From Roseobacter sp. MH60115 (GTDB lineage: Bacteria > Pseudomonadota > Alphaproteobacteria > Rhodobacterales > Rhodobacteraceae), in NCBI RefSeq assembly GCF_015644665.1, contig NZ_JADOBQ010000001.1, positions 744,001-808,000 of the forward strand: 64,000 nucleotides of DNA, in the 5' to 3' direction. Shown in pieces: positions 43,052 through 53,328 of the stretch; positions within the stretch are counted from its first letter, which is position 1, and every line of letters begins with the position of its first letter. Position numbers and translations under genes: made by a program. The notes below the pieces were generated by a model, which was not told the origin of the DNA, ran no database searches, and was given only the letters and a program-made list of their open reading frames with translations.

Positions 43052-44140
43052 ATGACCTTGATCCTGGAAGGGGTGTCTAAGACCGTTGGCGGGGAAACCC
43101 ATATTTACCCAACGGATATAGCACTTGAGAAGGGCACGATGAACGTGCTCCTGGGACCGACGCTCTCGGGCAAGACATCGCTGATGCGGCTGATGGCCGG
43201 GCTCGATGTGCCCGCCACGGGACGCGTGATCTGGAACGGTGAAGACGTCACCGGCATGCGTGTGCAGGACCGCAAGGTGGCGATGGTTTACCAGCAGTTC
43301 ATCAATTACCCGTCGATGACGGTCTACGACAACATTGCCTCGCCGATGCGGCTGCTGGGGCAATCCCGCGCGGAGATCGATGCGCGGGTGCGGGAGACGG
43401 CGGAGCTGATGCAGCTGACCCCGATGCTGGACCGCAAGCCGCTGGAACTCTCGGGCGGGCAGCAACAACGCTGCGCGCTGGCGCGGGCGCTGGTTAAAAA
43501 CGCAGGCCTCGTGCTGCTGGATGAGCCGCTGGCCAACCTCGACTACAAGCTGCGCGAGGAATTGCGCGCCGAAATCCCGAAGATCTTCGAGGAATCCGGG
43601 TCGATCTTCGTTTATGCGACAACGGAACCGGAAGAGGCGCTGCTGTTGGGCGGCAACACCGCCGCGCTCTGGGAAGGCAAGGTGACCCAATTCGGGCCAA
43701 CGCCGTCGGTGTACCGCAAGCCGGTGAACGCCACTACGGCGCGGGTGTTTTCCGACCCGCCGATGAATTTCCTCAAGATCACCAAGAAAAGCGGCAAGCT
43801 CTCTTTTGGCGACGGGCAAAGCGTCGATGTGACGGCGAGCACGATGGACCTGCCGGACGGAGACTATACTGCTGGCTTCCGGCCCAACCATCTGGAGCTG
43901 TCGCCGCATGTGGCGGGGGTCATGTCCTTCAAGACCAAGTTGACGGTCACGGAAATCACCGGATCGGAAACTTTCGTGCACCTCGATCATCACGGCGAAC
44001 GCTGGGTCGGGTTGGTGCATGGGGTGCAGTCGCTTCAGCCCGGGCAGGCGCTGGAGGTCTATCTCGATCCCGCACATGTCTATATCTTTGGTCAGAATGG
44101 CGATCTCGTCGCCGCGGCCCCCTATGCGGAGGCCGCGTAA
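43052..44140 (+). CDS. glpS: Glycerol ABC transporter ATPase GlpS
   Basis: 362 residues. Walker A GPTLSGKTS, Q-loop MVYQQFINYPSM, intact signature LSGGQQQR (from L133), Walker B LVLLDEPLANLD, and a C-terminal TOBE-like domain (about 235-355). The H-loop histidine is replaced: YATTEPEEA, with Thr at 191. In rhizobia GlpS pairs with GlpT as a heterodimeric ATPase for glycerol uptake. The lost histidine suggests its own ATP site is weak; see the matching change in GlpT. Confidence 0.88.
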   Translation: MTLILEGVSKTVGGETHIYPTDIALEKGTMNVLLGPTLSGKTSLMRLMAGLDVPATGRVIWNGEDVTGMRVQDRKVAMVYQQFINYPSMTVYDNIASPMRLLGQSRAEIDARVRETAELMQLTPMLDRKPLELSGGQQQRCALARALVKNAGLVLLDEPLANLDYKLREELRAEIPKIFEESGSIFVYATTEPEEALLLGGNTAALWEGKVTQFGPTPSVYRKPVNATTARVFSDPPMNFLKITKKSGKLSFGDGQSVDVTASTMDLPDGDYTAGFRPNHLELSPHVAGVMSFKTKLTVTEITGSETFVHLDHHGERWVGLVHGVQSLQPGQALEVYLDPAHVYIFGQNGDLVAAAPYAEAA

Positions 44141-45225
44141 TGGCCAAGATCACGCTGGATAATCTGGCACATTCCTATTTGCCGAACCCGACGTCCGAGG
44201 ATGATTTCGCGCTCAAGGAACTGAACCACGATTGGGTGGATGGCGAGGCCTATGCGCTGCTGGGCGCGTCGGGCTGTGGCAAATCCACGCTGCTGAACAT
44301 CATCTCCGGTTTGCTGCACCCCAGTCAGGGCCGCATTCTCTTTAATGATCAGGATGTTACCCAGGCGCCCACGGCAGAGCGCAACATCGCGCAGGTGTTC
44401 CAGTTTCCGGTTGTCTACGACACGATGACCGTGCGCGACAATCTGGCCTTTCCGCTGCGCAACCGGGGCGCGGATGCGTCTTATGTGGCACAACGCGTGG
44501 ACCAGATCGCCAAGATGATCGGCATGGAGGCAGAGCTGAACCGCAAGGCGCGGGGGCTGACGGCGGATGCCAAGCAGAAGATTTCGCTGGGCCGTGGCAT
44601 GGTGCGGGAAGACGTGAACGCGCTGCTGTTTGACGAGCCGCTGACGGTGATTGATCCGCATATGAAGTGGGAGCTGCGCACGCAGTTGAAATCGCTGCAC
44701 CACGAGTTTGGCCACACGATGATCTATGTGACCCACGACCAGACCGAGGCGCTGACCTTCGCGGACAAGGTGGTGGTCATGTACGACGGGCGCGTGGTGC
44801 AGATCGGCACGCCGCAGGAGCTGTTCGAGCGTCCCGCGCATACTTTTGTCGGCTACTTCATCGGCTCGCCGGGCATGAACCTGTTTGATGCCAAGATCGA
44901 CGGTGCAACGGCGCAGATCGCCGGGGCAACGGTGCCCCTTGGTGCCGGATACCAGCCCGGCGGCGGCAAGGTGCAGGTGGGCGTGCGCCCGGAATTTGTC
45001 AAACTGACGACCGCGGAGGCCGGTGTGCCAGCGCGCATCAAGCGCGTCGAGGATGTGGGGCGCCACAAGATCGTGCGTCTGGACGTCGAAGGCCATGAGA
45101 TCAGTGCCATCGCGGGCGAGGGCGACACGATCGCGGCGAATACACAGAGAATTACCTTTGATCCCGCTGGGATCAATGTTTACGCGGACGACTGGCGTGT
45201 CGCACCGGAAGGGGAGGCCGCCTGA
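44140..45225 (+). CDS. glpT: Glycerol ABC transporter ATPase GlpT
   Basis: 361 residues, 1-base overlap with glpS. Walker A GASGCGKST, Q-loop QVFQFPVVYDTM, Walker B ALLFDEPLTVID and H-loop VTHDQTEA are present. The ABC signature is degenerate: LTADAKQK (140-147) where LSGGQ is expected, and the D-loop is TVID. The C-terminal TOBE-like domain runs from about 235. It partners GlpS. This is the ABC ATPase named GlpT in rhizobia, not the major-facilitator GlpT of enteric bacteria. Confidence 0.88.
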   Translation: MAKITLDNLAHSYLPNPTSEDDFALKELNHDWVDGEAYALLGASGCGKSTLLNIISGLLHPSQGRILFNDQDVTQAPTAERNIAQVFQFPVVYDTMTVRDNLAFPLRNRGADASYVAQRVDQIAKMIGMEAELNRKARGLTADAKQKISLGRGMVREDVNALLFDEPLTVIDPHMKWELRTQLKSLHHEFGHTMIYVTHDQTEALTFADKVVVMYDGRVVQIGTPQELFERPAHTFVGYFIGSPGMNLFDAKIDGATAQIAGATVPLGAGYQPGGGKVQVGVRPEFVKLTTAEAGVPARIKRVEDVGRHKIVRLDVEGHEISAIAGEGDTIAANTQRITFDPAGINVYADDWRVAPEGEAA

Positions 45226-46096
45226 TGAACAAGACGGTAAATCAAAAAGCATGGTTCCTGGTGCTGCCGGTGCTGGTGCTGGTGGCCTTCTCGGCGGTGA
45301 TCCCGCTGATGACGGTGGTGAACTATTCGGTGCAGGACACCTTCGGGAACAACCAGTTCTTCTGGGCCGGTCTGGAGTGGTTCGAGGAGATGTTGCAGGA
45401 CGACCGCATGTGGGATGCGCTCTGGCGGCAGCTGATGTTCTCCGGGATCATCCTGGCCATCGAAATCCCCTTGGGCATCTACATCGCACTGAACATGCCG
45501 AAAAGCGGCTTCTGGGCCTCTTTCTGCCTCGTGCTGATGTCCCTGCCGCTGCTCATTCCGTGGAATGTGGTGGGCACGATCTGGCAGATCTTTGGCCGCG
45601 TCGACATTGGCCTGCTGGGCTACACGCTTGATAAGATGGGTATTTCCTACAACTACACGCAGGATATCTTTGCTGCCTGGGTCACGGTGATCGTGATGGA
45701 TGTCTGGCACTGGACCTCGCTGGTGGCGCTGCTCGCCTATGCCGGGCTGCAATCGATCCCCAACGCCTATTATCAGGCCGCCAAGATCGATCAGGCCAGC
45801 CGCTGGGCCGTCTTCCGCTACATCGAACTGCCGAAGATGGCGGGCGTGCTGATGATCGCGATCCTGCTGCGCTTCATGGACAGTTTCATGATCTATACCG
45901 AACCCTTCGTGGTCACTGGCGGGGGCCCGGGCAATGCGACGACCTTCCTGTCGATTGACCTTGTGAAAATGGCGCTGGGGCAGTTTGACCTCGGACCCGC
46001 CGCTGCCTTCTCGATCATGTACTTCCTCGTCATCCTGCTGATCTCATGGGTCTTCTACACGGTGATGACGAACCTCGACAAAAGGGATGGCGTCTG

Positions 46097-46097
<1 letters not shown>
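45225..46097 (+). CDS. glpP: Glycerol ABC transporter permease GlpP
   Basis: 290 residues, six transmembrane segments. MalF-like EAA loop SIPNAYYQAAKIDQASRWAVFRYIELPKM. It forms the membrane channel with GlpQ. The start overlaps the glpT stop by 1 base and its end overlaps glpQ by 1. Confidence 0.9.
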
Positions 46098-46990
<893 letters not shown>

Positions 46991-47016
46991 TGCAAGGATT
47001 TGTTAATCAAGACGCT

Positions 47017-47082
47017 GTCATCCTCGGGCTTGACCCGAGGATCTCCGACCACAAAGGCTCCGGGGTCAAGCCCGAGGATGAC
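47017..47082. repeat. 66-bp palindromic element, copy 1
   Basis: Begins GTCATCCTCGGGCTTGACCC and ends with its inverse, giving about 20 bp of paired outer arms. The inner arm is diverged. Each half also folds on itself (ATCCTCGGG with CCCGAGGAT). It has the same length and outline as the copy before glpK. It lies directly upstream of the GIY-YIG gene, 26 bases after glpQ. Confidence 0.85.
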
Positions 47083-47095
47083 CGAGTGCTGGCGG

Positions 47096-47392
47096 ATGTT
47101 GAAGGAAATGGCAGTCTACATTGTGACCAATCGTCCGGATGGGACGCTCTACGTCGGCATGACCAGCAATCTGCAACATCGCGTTTGGCAGCACCGAACC
47201 CATGCTTTGCCGGGCTTTACCGACCGCTACAATCTCAGTCGGTTGGTTTGGTACGAGCTGCACTCGGAGATGCGTGTCGCGATCCAACGGGAGAAATCGC
47301 TGAAACGCTGGCGCAGAGCGTGGAAAGTGTCTCTCATTCAGGAGAACAACCCCGCTTGGCAGGATTTGTGGCCCGAGGTCGCGGTTGGCTGA
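47096..47392 (+). CDS. GIY-YIG nuclease-domain protein
   Basis: 98 residues from ATG 47096 (an ATG at 47108 is also possible; the frame is open back to a TTG at 47000 inside the repeat). Single GIY-YIG domain: VYIVTNRPDGTLYVGMTSNL gives the paired GIY/YIG motifs, then RVWQHRTH (Arg), a helix with the expected Tyr and Arg, and IQREKSLKRWRRAWKVSLI with the catalytic Glu nearby. It is the short UPF0213-type nuclease, not a full UvrC. It lies between palindromic elements inside the glp operon and is absent from the standard glp order. Confidence 0.82.
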   Translation: MLKEMAVYIVTNRPDGTLYVGMTSNLQHRVWQHRTHALPGFTDRYNLSRLVWYELHSEMRVAIQREKSLKRWRRAWKVSLIQENNPAWQDLWPEVAVG

Positions 47393-47398
47393 TTGAGG

Positions 47399-47427
47399 AA
47401 GATCCTCGGGTCAGGCCCGAGGATGAC
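47399..47427. repeat. Half palindromic element, copy 2
   Basis: Contains ATCCTCGGG and CCCGAGGAT as 9-bp arms around TCAGG (47402-47424). It matches one half of the 66-bp element. It starts 7 bases after the GIY-YIG stop, so the nuclease gene is bracketed by element sequence. Confidence 0.8.
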
Positions 47428-47455
47428 ATCACTCTAACGGATGGAGGCAGCTGAT

Positions 47456-47728
47456 ATGGCCTGGATGGCATGGACCCTACCGACCGCAATTTTCTTTGGC
47501 GTGATCGCTTGTCTGTTGATCACCTTCACAATTCTCGCCATCAAATACCCGGAGACGCCGCGCGTGGGCATTCTCCGTATCGAAACAACGCGGGGTGATC
47601 GTCTGTTCATCACGCTGTTGGGCTCAGCCTTCATCAACCTGATCTGGCTGGGTCTTGAGGTCGCACCACAGCCTTATGCGCTGCTGGCGTGTCTGGTCTA
47701 TGCCGTTGCGGTTTTCCGCTGGGTATAG
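47456..47728 (+). CDS. glpU: Glycerol transport membrane protein GlpU (DUF2160)
   Basis: 90 residues, three hydrophobic segments (about 7-30, 48-65, 70-88). DUF2160 proteins occur almost only inside this glycerol ABC operon; their role is unknown but linked to uptake. The ATG at 47456 lies 8 bases after GGAGG; the ATG at 47441 would overlap that site. Confidence 0.82.
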   Translation: MAWMAWTLPTAIFFGVIACLLITFTILAIKYPETPRVGILRIETTRGDRLFITLLGSAFINLIWLGLEVAPQPYALLACLVYAVAVFRWV

Positions 47729-47804
47729 ATGGGAAGAATGGTCGATCCGGGTATTTTCCGGGGGGCCAGTTAAAACAGTTCAATAATGTCTTGGGAGGAC
47801 TCAC

Positions 47805-49529
47805 ATGAACTTTTCACTAAAATCAACCACAGCCGTGGGCGCGATGGTCGCGTGCATGGCCCTGCCGGCCTGGGCCGACATGGAAGCGGCGAAGGCGTTT
47901 CTTGACGACGAAATCGCCGGGCTCTCCGTGCTCGACCGCGCCGCGCAGGAAGCGGAGATGCAATTCTTCGTGGACGCAGCGGCCCCGTTCGCAGGCATGG
48001 AGATCAAGGTTGTCTCCGAGACGATCACCACGCATGAGTACGAATCTCAGGTGCTGGCCCCGGCCTTCACTGCGATCACTGGGATCAAGGTCACGCATGA
48101 CCTGATCGGCGAAGGGGATGTGGTCGAAAAGCTGCAGACGCAAATGCAGTCAGGCGAGAATATCTATGACGCCTATGTCAACGATTCCGACCTGATCGGC
48201 ACCCACTGGCGCTACCAGCAAGTGCGCAACCTGACCGACTGGATGGCGGGTGAGGGCGCGGATGTGACCCTGTCGTCGCTGGACGTGGAAGACTTCATCG
48301 GCACGTCCTTCACCACTGGCCCCGATGGCAAGCTCTACCAGCTGCCCACGCAGCAGTTCGCGAACCTCTATTGGTTCCGCTACGACTGGTTCAACGACGA
48401 GAAGAACAAGGCTGATTTCCAGGAGAAATACGGCTATGAGCTGGGTGTTCCGGTCAACTGGTCGGCTTATGAGGACATCGCGGAATTCTTCACCGGGCGT
48501 AACCTGAGCCACATGGGTGTCGAGGGCGAGGTCTTCGGCAACATGGACTACGGCAAGAAAGACCCATCCTTGGGTTGGCGCTACACCGACGCGTGGATGT
48601 CCATGGCGGGCATGGGCGACGTGGGTGAGCCGAACGGTCTGCCCGTGGACGAATGGGGCATCCGTGTGAACGAGAACTCGCAGCCAACAGGGTCCTGCGT
48701 GGCCCGTGGCGGTGCGACCAACTCTCCTGCGGCTGTCTATGCGGTGACCAAGGCCATCGAATGGCTGCAGAAGTACTCGCCGCCCGCTGCGGCTGGCATG
48801 ACCTTCTCCGAGGCGGGTCCGATCCCGGCGCAAGGGAACGTCGCGCAGCAGATGTTCTGGTACACCGCCTTCACCGCCGCCACGGTCGAGCCTGACCTGC
48901 CGGTGATGAACGAGGACGGCACGCCCAAGTGGCGCATGGCGCCCAGCCCGCATGGTGTCTACTGGAAAGAAGGCCAGAAGATCGGTTATCAGGACGCTGG
49001 TTCCTGGACGCTGATGGAAAGCACCCCGGTGGATCGCGCCAAGGCCGCATGGCTCTACGCGCAGTTCGTGGTCTCCAAGACGGTGGACCTGAAGAAGTCT
49101 GACGTCGGCCTGACCTTCATCCGCGAGAGCACCATCGACAGCGATCACTTCACCGATCGTGCGGACAAGCTGGGTGGTCTGGTTGAGTTCTACCGCTCGC
49201 CCGCGCGCGTGGCCTGGTCGCCAACCGGGACAAACGTGCCGGACTATCCGAAGCTGGCACAGCTGTGGTGGCAGAACATCGGCGACGCCATGTCCGGTGC
49301 CAAGACACCTCAGGAAGCGCTGGATGCCCTTTGTGCCGACCAGGAGCGTGTGCTGGAACGTCTTGAGCGTGCCGGTGTGCAGGGTGATCTGGGTCCGGTC
49401 ATGAATGAGGAAGAAGATCCTCAGTCATGGTTCGACCGTGACGGCGCACCCTACGCCAAGCTGGAAAACGAAGACGAAGAGCCACAGACCGTCAGCTATG
49501 ACGAGCTGATCAAGTCCTGGGAAAACTAA
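47805..49529 (+). CDS. glpV: Glycerol ABC transporter substrate-binding protein
   Basis: 574 residues. The signal peptide MNFSLKSTTAVGAMVACMA is cleaved near WADM. It is a large MalE-type receptor with an extended N-terminus, matching the unusually long GlpV receptors. Aromatic-rich ligand regions include QFANLYWFRYDWFNDEKN (split: strand and loop), TDAWMSMAGMG and AAGMTFSEAGPI. A strong GGGAGGA ribosome site fits high expression. A stable hairpin follows the stop. Confidence 0.9.
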   Translation: MNFSLKSTTAVGAMVACMALPAWADMEAAKAFLDDEIAGLSVLDRAAQEAEMQFFVDAAAPFAGMEIKVVSETITTHEYESQVLAPAFTAITGIKVTHDLIGEGDVVEKLQTQMQSGENIYDAYVNDSDLIGTHWRYQQVRNLTDWMAGEGADVTLSSLDVEDFIGTSFTTGPDGKLYQLPTQQFANLYWFRYDWFNDEKNKADFQEKYGYELGVPVNWSAYEDIAEFFTGRNLSHMGVEGEVFGNMDYGKKDPSLGWRYTDAWMSMAGMGDVGEPNGLPVDEWGIRVNENSQPTGSCVARGGATNSPAAVYAVTKAIEWLQKYSPPAAAGMTFSEAGPIPAQGNVAQQMFWYTAFTAATVEPDLPVMNEDGTPKWRMAPSPHGVYWKEGQKIGYQDAGSWTLMESTPVDRAKAAWLYAQFVVSKTVDLKKSDVGLTFIRESTIDSDHFTDRADKLGGLVEFYRSPARVAWSPTGTNVPDYPKLAQLWWQNIGDAMSGAKTPQEALDALCADQERVLERLERAGVQGDLGPVMNEEEDPQSWFDRDGAPYAKLENEDEEPQTVSYDELIKSWEN

Positions 49530-49544
49530 GTCTTTGATCATTGG

Positions 49545-49569
49545 CCGGGGCGCACAGGGTGCGCCCCGG
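49545..49569 (+). terminator. Strong hairpin after glpV, probable attenuating terminator
   Basis: CCGGGGCGCAC and GTGCGCCCCGG form a perfect 11-bp stem with an AGG loop, followed by TTTGCTTC. The T-run is short, so termination is probably partial. It would protect glpV mRNA and lower readthrough into glpK. Confidence 0.65.
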
Positions 49570-49587
49570 TTTGCTTCAAATTCAGCC

Positions 49588-49653
49588 GTCATCCTCAGGC
49601 TTGACCCGAGGATCTCCGGTCGCAAAGATCCTCGGGTCAAGCCTGAGGATGAC
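49588..49653. repeat. 66-bp palindromic element, copy 3 (perfect arms)
   Basis: Two perfectly complementary 27-bp arms, 49588-49614 and 49627-49653, around a 12-base centre TCCGGTCGCAAA. The outer sequence starts GTCATCCTCAGGCTTGACCC and differs from copy 1 by a single base on each arm (CAGG for CGGG), a compensated change. It ends 20 bases before the glpK start. Confidence 0.9.
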
Positions 49654-49673
49654 GTACGAAAAGAGCCCAACGC

Positions 49674-51161
49674 ATGACCCATATTCTCGCAATCGATCAG
49701 GGAACCACATCTTCGCGCGCCATCGTGTTCGATGCGCAGATGAAGATCAGATCCAGCGCGCAGGAAGAGTTCCCGCAGCATTTCCCGAACAGCGGTTGGG
49801 TCGAGCATGATCCCGGCGATCTGTGGTCTACGACCGCCGGAACATGCCGCGCGGCCATCGAAAAGGCAGGCCTGGGCCCGGATGACATCGCGGCCATCGG
49901 CATTACCAACCAACGCGAGACGGTGGTGGTGTGGGAGAAGGACACTGGCCAGCCCATTCACAACGCAATTGTCTGGCAGGACCGGCGCACGGCTGACTAC
50001 TGCCGCGAACTGCGGGAGGCCGGGCACGATAAGATGATCACGGAAAAGACCGGCCTGCTGGCCGATCCGTATTTTTCGGGCACCAAGCTCAAGTGGATTC
50101 TCGATCACGTCGACGGCGCGCGGGATCGTGCGCGCAAGGGTGAGTTGCTCTTTGGCACGGTTGACAGTTACCTGATCTGGAAGCTGACCGGTGGGGCTGC
50201 CCATGTCACCGATGCCACCAATGCAGCGCGCACCTCGCTCTATGACATTCATAAAGGGCGCTGGAGCACGTCGATCTGTGCGCTTTTCGACATCCCCATG
50301 GAGATGCTGCCCGAGGTCAAGGATTGCGCGGCTGACTTTGGTATGGCCCGCGCCGACCTGTTCGGGCGTGCCATTCCCATTCTCGGCGTTGCGGGCGATC
50401 AGCAGGCGGCGACCATCGGGCAGGCCTGTTTTGAGCCGGGTATGCTGAAGTCCACATACGGTACAGGGTGTTTTGCGCTGCTAAACACGGGAGAGACCGC
50501 TGTGACATCGCAGAACCGGCTGCTGACGACGATTGCCTATCAGTTCGATGGCAAGCCCACCTATGCGCTGGAAGGGTCCATTTTCGTGGCCGGGGCGGTC
50601 GTTCAGTGGCTGCGTGATGGGCTCAAGATCATCCGCGAAGCAGCCGAGACCCAGCCTTTGGCTGAGAAAGCAGACCCGAACCAGAACGTGGTGCTGGTGC
50701 CCGCCTTCGTGGGCTTGGGCGCGCCCTACTGGAATGCGGAGTGTCGCGGCGCAGTCTTTGGCCTCACCCGCAATTCTGGCCCCGAAGAATACGCCAAGGC
50801 CGCGCTGGAAAGCGTCGGTTACCAGACCCGTGATCTGCTGGAGGCCATGCAGGCCGATTGGCAGGGAGACGGGGCCGGGGCCACCTTGCGCGTGGATGGC
50901 GGCATGTCGGCTTCTGACTGGGCGATGCAGTTTCTCTCCAACATCATCGGCGCGCCGGTAGACCGCCCCGAGGTGCTTGAAACCACGGCACTTGGGGCGG
51001 CGTGGCTTGCCGGGCAGCGCGCAGGCATCTACCCGGATATGGCAGGTTTCTCTGACAGCTGGGCGTTGCAGCGGCAGTTCACCCCACAGATGCAGGACGA
51101 CCTGCGCAGCGAGAAATACGCGGCCTGGAAGCGCGCCGTCGCAGCGACCATGAGCTTTTGA
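49674..51161 (+). CDS. glpK: Glycerol kinase
   Basis: 495 residues; phosphorylates glycerol to glycerol 3-phosphate. FGGY motifs: [55 protein letters not shown] and [19 protein letters not shown]. The start has only a weak ribosome site because a 66-bp palindrome sits just upstream. The TGA stop overlaps the TTG start of the next gene. Confidence 0.94.
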   Translation: MTHILAIDQGTTSSRAIVFDAQMKIRSSAQEEFPQHFPNSGWVEHDPGDLWSTTAGTCRAAIEKAGLGPDDIAAIGITNQRETVVVWEKDTGQPIHNAIVWQDRRTADYCRELREAGHDKMITEKTGLLADPYFSGTKLKWILDHVDGARDRARKGELLFGTVDSYLIWKLTGGAAHVTDATNAARTSLYDIHKGRWSTSICALFDIPMEMLPEVKDCAADFGMARADLFGRAIPILGVAGDQQAATIGQACFEPGMLKSTYGTGCFALLNTGETAVTSQNRLLTTIAYQFDGKPTYALEGSIFVAGAVVQWLRDGLKIIREAAETQPLAEKADPNQNVVLVPAFVGLGAPYWNAECRGAVFGLTRNSGPEEYAKAALESVGYQTRDLLEAMQADWQGDGAGATLRVDGGMSASDWAMQFLSNIIGAPVDRPEVLETTALGAAWLAGQRAGIYPDMAGFSDSWALQRQFTPQMQDDLRSEKYAAWKRAVAATMSF

Positions 51162-52309
51162 GCGAGACAGCTTTCAGCTTCCTCACAGCCGGGCGGATCG
51201 AGTTTGGCCGGGGTGTGTCGGATCAGGCCGCGCAGATCACGCTTGGCTTTGGCAGGCGCATTCTGCTGGTGCGCGGGCGGTCGGTCGCCCGGGTCGATGC
51301 CTTGGGGGATGAGATGCGCGCACTTGGCGCGGATGTGGCGGAAATCTTCAGTTCTGGTGAGCCCACGGTGCAGGCGCTGAACGCTGGCCTGACGGCAGGG
51401 CGCGAACTGCGGGCCGATGCGGTTTTGGCCGTGGGGGGCGGCGCAGTCATTGACCTTGGCAAGGCCATTGCGGCCCTGCTGCCCGGCGACGGGGCGGTCA
51501 TGGATCATCTGGAAGGTGTCGGTGGCGCGCGACCGTTGGCCGCCGATCCGCTGCCGATGATTGCCGTGCCCACGACCTCTGGCACCGGGGCGGAAGTCAC
51601 CAAGAACGCGGTGATCACCGTGCCGGAGGCGGGGCGCAAGGTCAGCCTGCGCGATCCGCGCATGCTGCCCGACGTGGCGCTGGTCGATCCCGCGCTCACT
51701 GATCACACCCCGCGCGCGCAGACGCTGGCCTCCGGGCTGGATGCGCTGACGCAGGTGATTGAACCCTATGTCTCGAGCCGCGCCAATCCGCTGACAGATG
51801 CGCTCTGCCGCGCGGCCATTCCCAAAGGCGCGCGGGCGCTGGCGCGACTGGCAGAGGCGGAAGACCCGCAGGCGCGCGATGACATGGCTTTTGTCAGCCT
51901 TGCTGGCGGGCTGGCGCTGGCCAATGCGGGACTTGGGGCCGTTCACGGTCTGGCCGGTGTTCTGGGCGGCCGGCTGGGCGCGCCGCACGGGTTGATTTGC
52001 GGACGGCTGCTGGGGCCGGTGATGGTCGCCAATGGTGCGAGCCTTCGGGCGGCTGGCGAAGTGTCAGAGCGGTTTCAGGACGTTGCAGAGTGGGTGGGTC
52101 AGGGCTTTGATCTGGCGCCTGACAGCGTGTTTGAACAGATGCCCGAGCTCTTGGACAGGTGGCAGGTTCAACGGCTGTCGCAGTGGCTGAGCGCTGAAAC
52201 CGATCTGACGCAGATCGCCGAAGAAGCGGCGGGGGCCTCTTCGATGAAGGCCAATCCATGTGTCTTGCCTGTGTCCGAGCTGGTCGGAATCATGCGTCAG
52301 GCAATCTGA
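51158..52309 (+). CDS. Iron-containing alcohol dehydrogenase
   Basis: 383 residues from a TTG overlapping the glpK stop (TTGA). The NAD-binding [13 protein letters not shown] and [15 protein letters not shown] are the Fe-ADH signatures. Metal-ligand positions: Asp in [13 protein letters not shown], His in GAVHGLAG, His in GAPHG. The usual first histidine (DALTH) is Gln here, as in a subfamily of Fe-ADHs. It may oxidise glycerol, 1,3-propanediol or a related alcohol, given its tight coupling to glpK. This is inference from position. Confidence 0.82.
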   Translation: MSETAFSFLTAGRIEFGRGVSDQAAQITLGFGRRILLVRGRSVARVDALGDEMRALGADVAEIFSSGEPTVQALNAGLTAGRELRADAVLAVGGGAVIDLGKAIAALLPGDGAVMDHLEGVGGARPLAADPLPMIAVPTTSGTGAEVTKNAVITVPEAGRKVSLRDPRMLPDVALVDPALTDHTPRAQTLASGLDALTQVIEPYVSSRANPLTDALCRAAIPKGARALARLAEAEDPQARDDMAFVSLAGGLALANAGLGAVHGLAGVLGGRLGAPHGLICGRLLGPVMVANGASLRAAGEVSERFQDVAEWVGQGFDLAPDSVFEQMPELLDRWQVQRLSQWLSAETDLTQIAEEAAGASSMKANPCVLPVSELVGIMRQAI

Positions 52310-52483
52310 TATCACTCGGTCAGGGCTGGCCTATCAAAGCTCTGCGGGAAACCCCTCACCCTTTGATTTTTGGGCCGGTCTCTGCATCGCCCGCACAGGC
52401 GTCGCGATTTGAAGACTTGCAACCGGCGTGGAAGGCGGCTCTTGATGACTGCAACAAGGGCTGCAATTAAAAAAGAGGACAGT

Positions 52484-53122
52484 ATGAGCCTGACCATGGG
52501 CAGCGTGGACACCTTGACAGATCACGTCCTGGCGGCGCCGCGCAAATCAAAGCGCCGGTTGGTCGCGCTTGCCGGCGCGCCGGGCAGCGGAAAATCCACA
52601 CTGGCGGAAACGCTGGCGCAGGCGCTGACCGCGCGCGGCGCCACGGCGCAGGTCGTGCCGATGGATGGGTTCCATCTCGACAACCGCATCCTGACCGCGC
52701 TGGATCTGCTGGACCGCAAAGGCGCGCCCGAGACCTTTGATGTGACCGGTTTTGCCCGGCTGATGCAGGCCCTGGGGTCGGACACGCCGGTGTATTATCC
52801 GCTTTTTGACCGCACGCGCGACATCGCCATCGCCGGGGCCGGGCATCTGGAGGATGACTGTGACACTGTGATCGTGGAGGGGAACTACCTGCTGCTGGAT
52901 GCAGATCACTGGCGGTCGCTGTCGACCTTCTGGGATGTGCGGGTCCGGTTGGAGGTCGACCTGCCCACCCTGCGCCAGCGGCTGATTGATCGCTGGCTCG
53001 ACGAAGGCCTGACCGAACATGCCGCCATTGCCCGGGCCGAAGGAAACGACCTCAGAAACGCGCAGCTGATACAGTCGCACGCTTTGCCTTGCGACGTGAT
53101 TTTCGACGCCTCCGTTTCATGA
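52484..53122 (+). CDS. Small P-loop kinase (uridine kinase / FrcK-like)
   Basis: 212 residues. Walker A is LAGAPGSGKSTLAE; MDGFHLDNRIL and KGAPETFDVTGF are the phosphoribulokinase/uridine-kinase family blocks; VIVEGNYLLLD follows. In rhizobia such proteins sit in sugar-transport operons (FrcK) or are annotated nucleoside/nucleotide kinase family. The ATG at 52484 follows AGAGGA; the longer upstream frame is not supported. It may be a sugar or DHA-type kinase linked to the preceding dehydrogenase. The substrate is unknown. Confidence 0.8.
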   Translation: MSLTMGSVDTLTDHVLAAPRKSKRRLVALAGAPGSGKSTLAETLAQALTARGATAQVVPMDGFHLDNRILTALDLLDRKGAPETFDVTGFARLMQALGSDTPVYYPLFDRTRDIAIAGAGHLEDDCDTVIVEGNYLLLDADHWRSLSTFWDVRVRLEVDLPTLRQRLIDRWLDEGLTEHAAIARAEGNDLRNAQLIQSHALPCDVIFDASVS

Positions 53123-53263
53123 AAGTGAGATGGCGGCATCTTATGCTATGATGCAGCAGGTGGCAGTATCGTGGGCCTGGAACCGCACCACACCGCCGCC
53201 TGCTCGAATACCGCGACAAACCGCGCTGAAATCGACCATTGATGTTTACGTCAAAATGTGATC

Positions 53264-53275
53264 GTTAGCGCTAAC
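53264..53275. promoter_or_regulatory. LacI-type palindrome upstream of gap
   Basis: GTTAGCGCTAAC is a perfect 12-bp palindrome with the central CG and TAAC half-sites typical of LacI-family sugar-catabolism operators. It lies 53 bases before the gap start. The regulator gene is not in this window. Confidence 0.6.
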
Positions 53276-53328
53276 AAAGCCCAGTGCGTCGGATCGGCGC
53301 GACACAGAATGAATTCTGGAGGAAGAAG

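Noticed and set aside
47000-47095. Longer start for the GIY-YIG gene
   Set aside because: The extra residues (SSSGLTRGS...) are translated palindrome sequence, which appears in frame by chance next to this element.
47017-47427. CRISPR-like array
   Set aside because: The repeats are long palindromes with irregular spacing and only three copies; there are no cas genes.
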